In this document: in pieces, positions 12,612 through 14,495 of the stretch
Position numbering within the stretch: position 1 is the stretch's first letter
Layout: each line of letters opens with the position of its first letter
From: Gammaproteobacteria bacterium
GTDB taxonomy: Bacteria; Pseudomonadota; Gammaproteobacteria; GRL18
Assembly (NCBI GenBank): GCA_028571885.1
Contig: JAPVVU010000029.1
Coordinates: forward strand, 1-14,495
DNA: 14,495 nt
Direction of reading: 5' to 3'
Translations under genes and position numbers: made by a program
The notes under the pieces: generated by a model
Database searches by the model: none
Told to the model about the DNA's origin: nothing
The model's input: only the letters and a program-made list of their open reading frames with translations

Positions 12612-13621
12612 TATTTATTTTTTCCAAATAAAGTTATTTTTTCCCATTTTGTCTGAGCTTTCTTACGCTTTTTAAAATAAGCCGGATCAGCAGATAAAAT
12701 GGGGAAAAATGCGTATTTCATTTTCAATACATCTTTATCGGGACAAAATTCCACACAACGTCCACATAAAGTACAGTCCGGATAAATAACATCTTTATTT
12801 TCCATATCAGTATGAATTTCATGAATATCCATAGGACATGCTTTGGCACAAAGACCACATTTAACGCAGCGAGGTTTTGCTTCTTTAACAAGCCTGACCA
12901 GACCTATTTTTTTAAAGAGGGTATTGAGTGCCAGCATGGGACAGATTCGACAGAATGGCTGACGAACCATTAAGCCAATCGACATCATTAAACCAAATAA
13001 AAAGGTGGCCAGCACTGAGAGTATTAAATATCCGGTGTTGCTGGTATCAACGACAAGTTCTTTGGTATCGCCCGTTGCCAACGTTGTTAAAATCCGACTG
13101 GGACAGATACGACAGAAAGGATCACCTAATTCATGTCCAACAACACCAAAGCCCGCCAATAACGGAAAGACAAACAATAAAAATATCATCATCAGCCATT
13201 TAACAGGACGCGTCTTAGCTGTCACATTTTTACTCAATGTTTCCGTTTGTTGCAGACCCAGTTTCTGTCCAATAATATTTAAAATTTCCTGAAAGAAACC
13301 TAAGGGACAAATCCAGCCACAAAAAGCTTTACTCAATATGATTAAAAGAAAGGCAAAAGTACCGAGTGTAATTAACGTTGGTAAAAAAGCTTCTATTATT
13401 GAACCTCCCGATGAAAGTACAGGAGCAGCACGATGATCCATCTGGTGTTGAAATGAAACCAACGCACAGTGATCGGCAGTCTCCATATCATAGGCACAGG
13501 CAAGTGCTGGTAAACTATTACTGAATTTATCTGCCAAATAATAGCCGCCTAAGCCAATACCATAAACCATAACAATAAAGGCAATGATCTGAACCAGTCT
13601 TCTTATTATTGTTAAATTCAT
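12611..13621 (-). CDS. NapH/CcoG-type polyferredoxin membrane protein
   Basis: A 336-residue inner-membrane iron-sulfur protein. An N-terminal membrane helix (about 7-30) is followed by a segment with Cys42 and Cys52, then a second helix (75-97) and FCGWICPLG (Cys101, Cys105). Two further helices bracket FCRICP motifs at 169-174 (Cys170, Cys173) and 223-228 (Cys224, Cys227). The C-terminal cytoplasmic part binds two [4Fe-4S] clusters: CVKCGLCAKACP (252-263) and CTLCGRCVEFCP (283-294). This arrangement is typical of NapH, MauN, NosR-tail and CcoG-like proteins, which pass electrons from the quinone pool or cytoplasm to periplasmic partners. It overlaps the gene before it by ATGA and the one after by TAATG. 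No nap, nos or cco catalytic gene lies in the window, so the acceptor is unknown. Confidence 0.88.
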   Translation of the reverse strand: MNLTIIRRLVQIIAFIVMVYGIGLGGYYLADKFSNSLPALACAYDMETADHCALVSFQHQMDHRAAPVLSSGGSIIEAFLPTLITLGTFAFLLIILSKAFCGWICPLGFFQEILNIIGQKLGLQQTETLSKNVTAKTRPVKWLMMIFLLFVFPLLAGFGVVGHELGDPFCRICPSRILTTLATGDTKELVVDTSNTGYLILSVLATFLFGLMMSIGLMVRQPFCRICPMLALNTLFKKIGLVRLVKEAKPRCVKCGLCAKACPMDIHEIHTDMENKDVIYPDCTLCGRCVEFCPDKDVLKMKYAFFPILSADPAYFKKRKKAQTKWEKITLFGKNK

Positions 13622-14495
13622 GATTGACTCCCGGTTGAATTTTTATTGGCCTGTTTCTTTTTTTGTTTTTGAGGATTGTTACGATTATGTCTTCTCATAA
13701 CAACTATTCCTGAAATAAAACCGATTGATAATGCAAGAATACCACCTGAATTAGATTGCCAATGAGAGGGGTTAACCGAATAGGGTGCTGAGAAATTTGT
13801 TTTATAGGTTATATTGTCTGCAATATGAACGGTACGCAACAAAAAGTCTTGTGGCTTATTAGCTCTTCTTCCAGGTTTAATATCTTTAAAATCATCCGGT
13901 AAAATAAATGCCACTTTGCCGTTAATATCCGTTTTGGAATCCAGCTTAGTACCATTTGCGGTTTGTAAAATAACCCATGTATCCACCAGAGGTTTTTCAT
14001 TAAACAAAATTTGAAAGATATGCCTATTATTTGTATAAAAACGCCAGTGTTCACGTATCATTGGTTCAGGGACAATTTCCAATGGTAACTTATGATTTTT
14101 AATTAAGTTTTCAGGACTATAACCAGAAGGTTTGCCACGCATATAGGCATATCTTAATGACGATTCATGTGTACTGTCAGTTTTCTTCTGCGCTACAAGT
14201 GCGTGATAATTATCCATACCTGTTTTAGGTAAAACATATTTATTGCTATTTTCCTGAGGAGCAAGCGGTATGACTTTCAGAGCAGGAGTCATATAGTTAA
14301 CAGTTACATTCTTATTATCTTCAAGATAATATGCTTTTTCTCGTGATCGATTCTGTTGGTGCTCTTTATGTGCATCTACAGCTTTAAGTGGCTTTGGTTT
14401 AATAATTGATGGTTTTTCTCCAGGCTCTGAACTCCAGAGTAATTCTGCATAGGATAAATGGCTGCTGCCGAATACACCTAATGTAATAAGTAAAA
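13618..14495 (-). CDS. Exported, membrane-anchored protein, 5' end missing
   Basis: The open frame runs unbroken from its stop at 13618 to the window edge, so the start lies outside; an internal ATG at 14292 is not the real start. The first visible residues, LLITLGVFGSSHLSYA followed by ELLWSS, are the core and cleavage site of a signal peptide. A hydrophilic periplasmic region follows (about visible residues 17-150), then a beta-sandwich-like stretch (about 159-197: ILFNEKPLVDTWVIL, TDINGKVAFILP) of the kind in DUF4198/carboxypeptidase-regulatory-like domains. A C-terminal membrane helix (about 250-267) with a very basic Lys/Arg/Gln tail completes a type I topology. The stop overlaps the NapH-like start (ATGA). 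DUF4198-type proteins are often tied to metal uptake, so the operon may link metal handling and electron supply; this is inference. Confidence 0.75.
   Translation of the reverse strand, partial: LLITLGVFGSSHLSYAELLWSSEPGEKPSIIKPKPLKAVDAHKEHQQNRSREKAYYLEDNKNVTVNYMTPALKVIPLAPQENSNKYVLPKTGMDNYHALVAQKKTDSTHESSLRYAYMRGKPSGYSPENLIKNHKLPLEIVPEPMIREHWRFYTNNRHIFQILFNEKPLVDTWVILQTANGTKLDSKTDINGKVAFILPDDFKDIKPGRRANKPQDFLLRTVHIADNITYKTNFSAPYSVNPSHWQSNSGGILALSIGFISGIVVMRRHNRNNPQKQKKKQANKNSTGSQS

Overview
The window is AT-rich DNA with the gene content of a gammaproteobacterium: a YehS-type DUF1456 protein, a PhnA-family protein, an LpoB-like lipoprotein, a FimV-like helical repeat protein and an Aer-type PAS domain. 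I cannot name the genus from the sequence.

Bases 1-1294 are gene-poor. They hold one small hypothetical gene on the minus strand and several inverted repeats. From 1295 to 8721 a block of ten plus-strand genes (nine intact, one a remnant) forms what looks like one functional module: a TPR-like protein; a protein with a degenerate receiver (REC-like) N-terminus and a winged-helix-like C-terminus; a remnant of a second TPR gene; a second copy of the receiver-like gene; an MglA/COG2229-type small GTPase; two roadblock-type proteins; a stand-alone Aer-type PAS protein; and two tandem PhnD-like ligand-binding proteins that have no signal peptide. Start/stop overlaps and short gaps tie most of them together. 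The simplest reading, which is inference, is a small-GTPase switch with roadblock and receiver-like regulators, fed by a redox/oxygen sensor and a cytoplasmic ligand sensor. By analogy with MglA/MglB/RomR it may act on polarity, pili or motility.

An RRM RNA-binding protein gene follows (8806-9189). All later genes are on the minus strand: a DUF1456 protein, a PhnA-family zinc-ribbon protein, an unrecognised 181-residue protein, an LpoB-like lipoprotein, and a three-gene overlapping operon. That operon encodes a secreted, membrane-anchored protein (5' end beyond the window), a NapH/CcoG-type polyferredoxin membrane protein and a TauE/SafE/CcdA-like membrane protein.

The most unusual structure is a pair of small non-coding mobile elements, 10339-10415 and 11714-11885, with IS66-like GTAA ends. 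They are flanked by near-perfect and perfect 8-bp target duplications. Both target duplications begin at the second base of the TAA stop codon of the upstream minus-strand gene. At all four element ends, 4-5 bases of flanking target DNA are complementary to a short tract inside the element, so each end folds into a hairpin whose foot is host DNA. A second clear event is the tandem duplication of the upstream region, TPR gene and receiver-like gene; the second TPR copy has been cut down to 17 codons.
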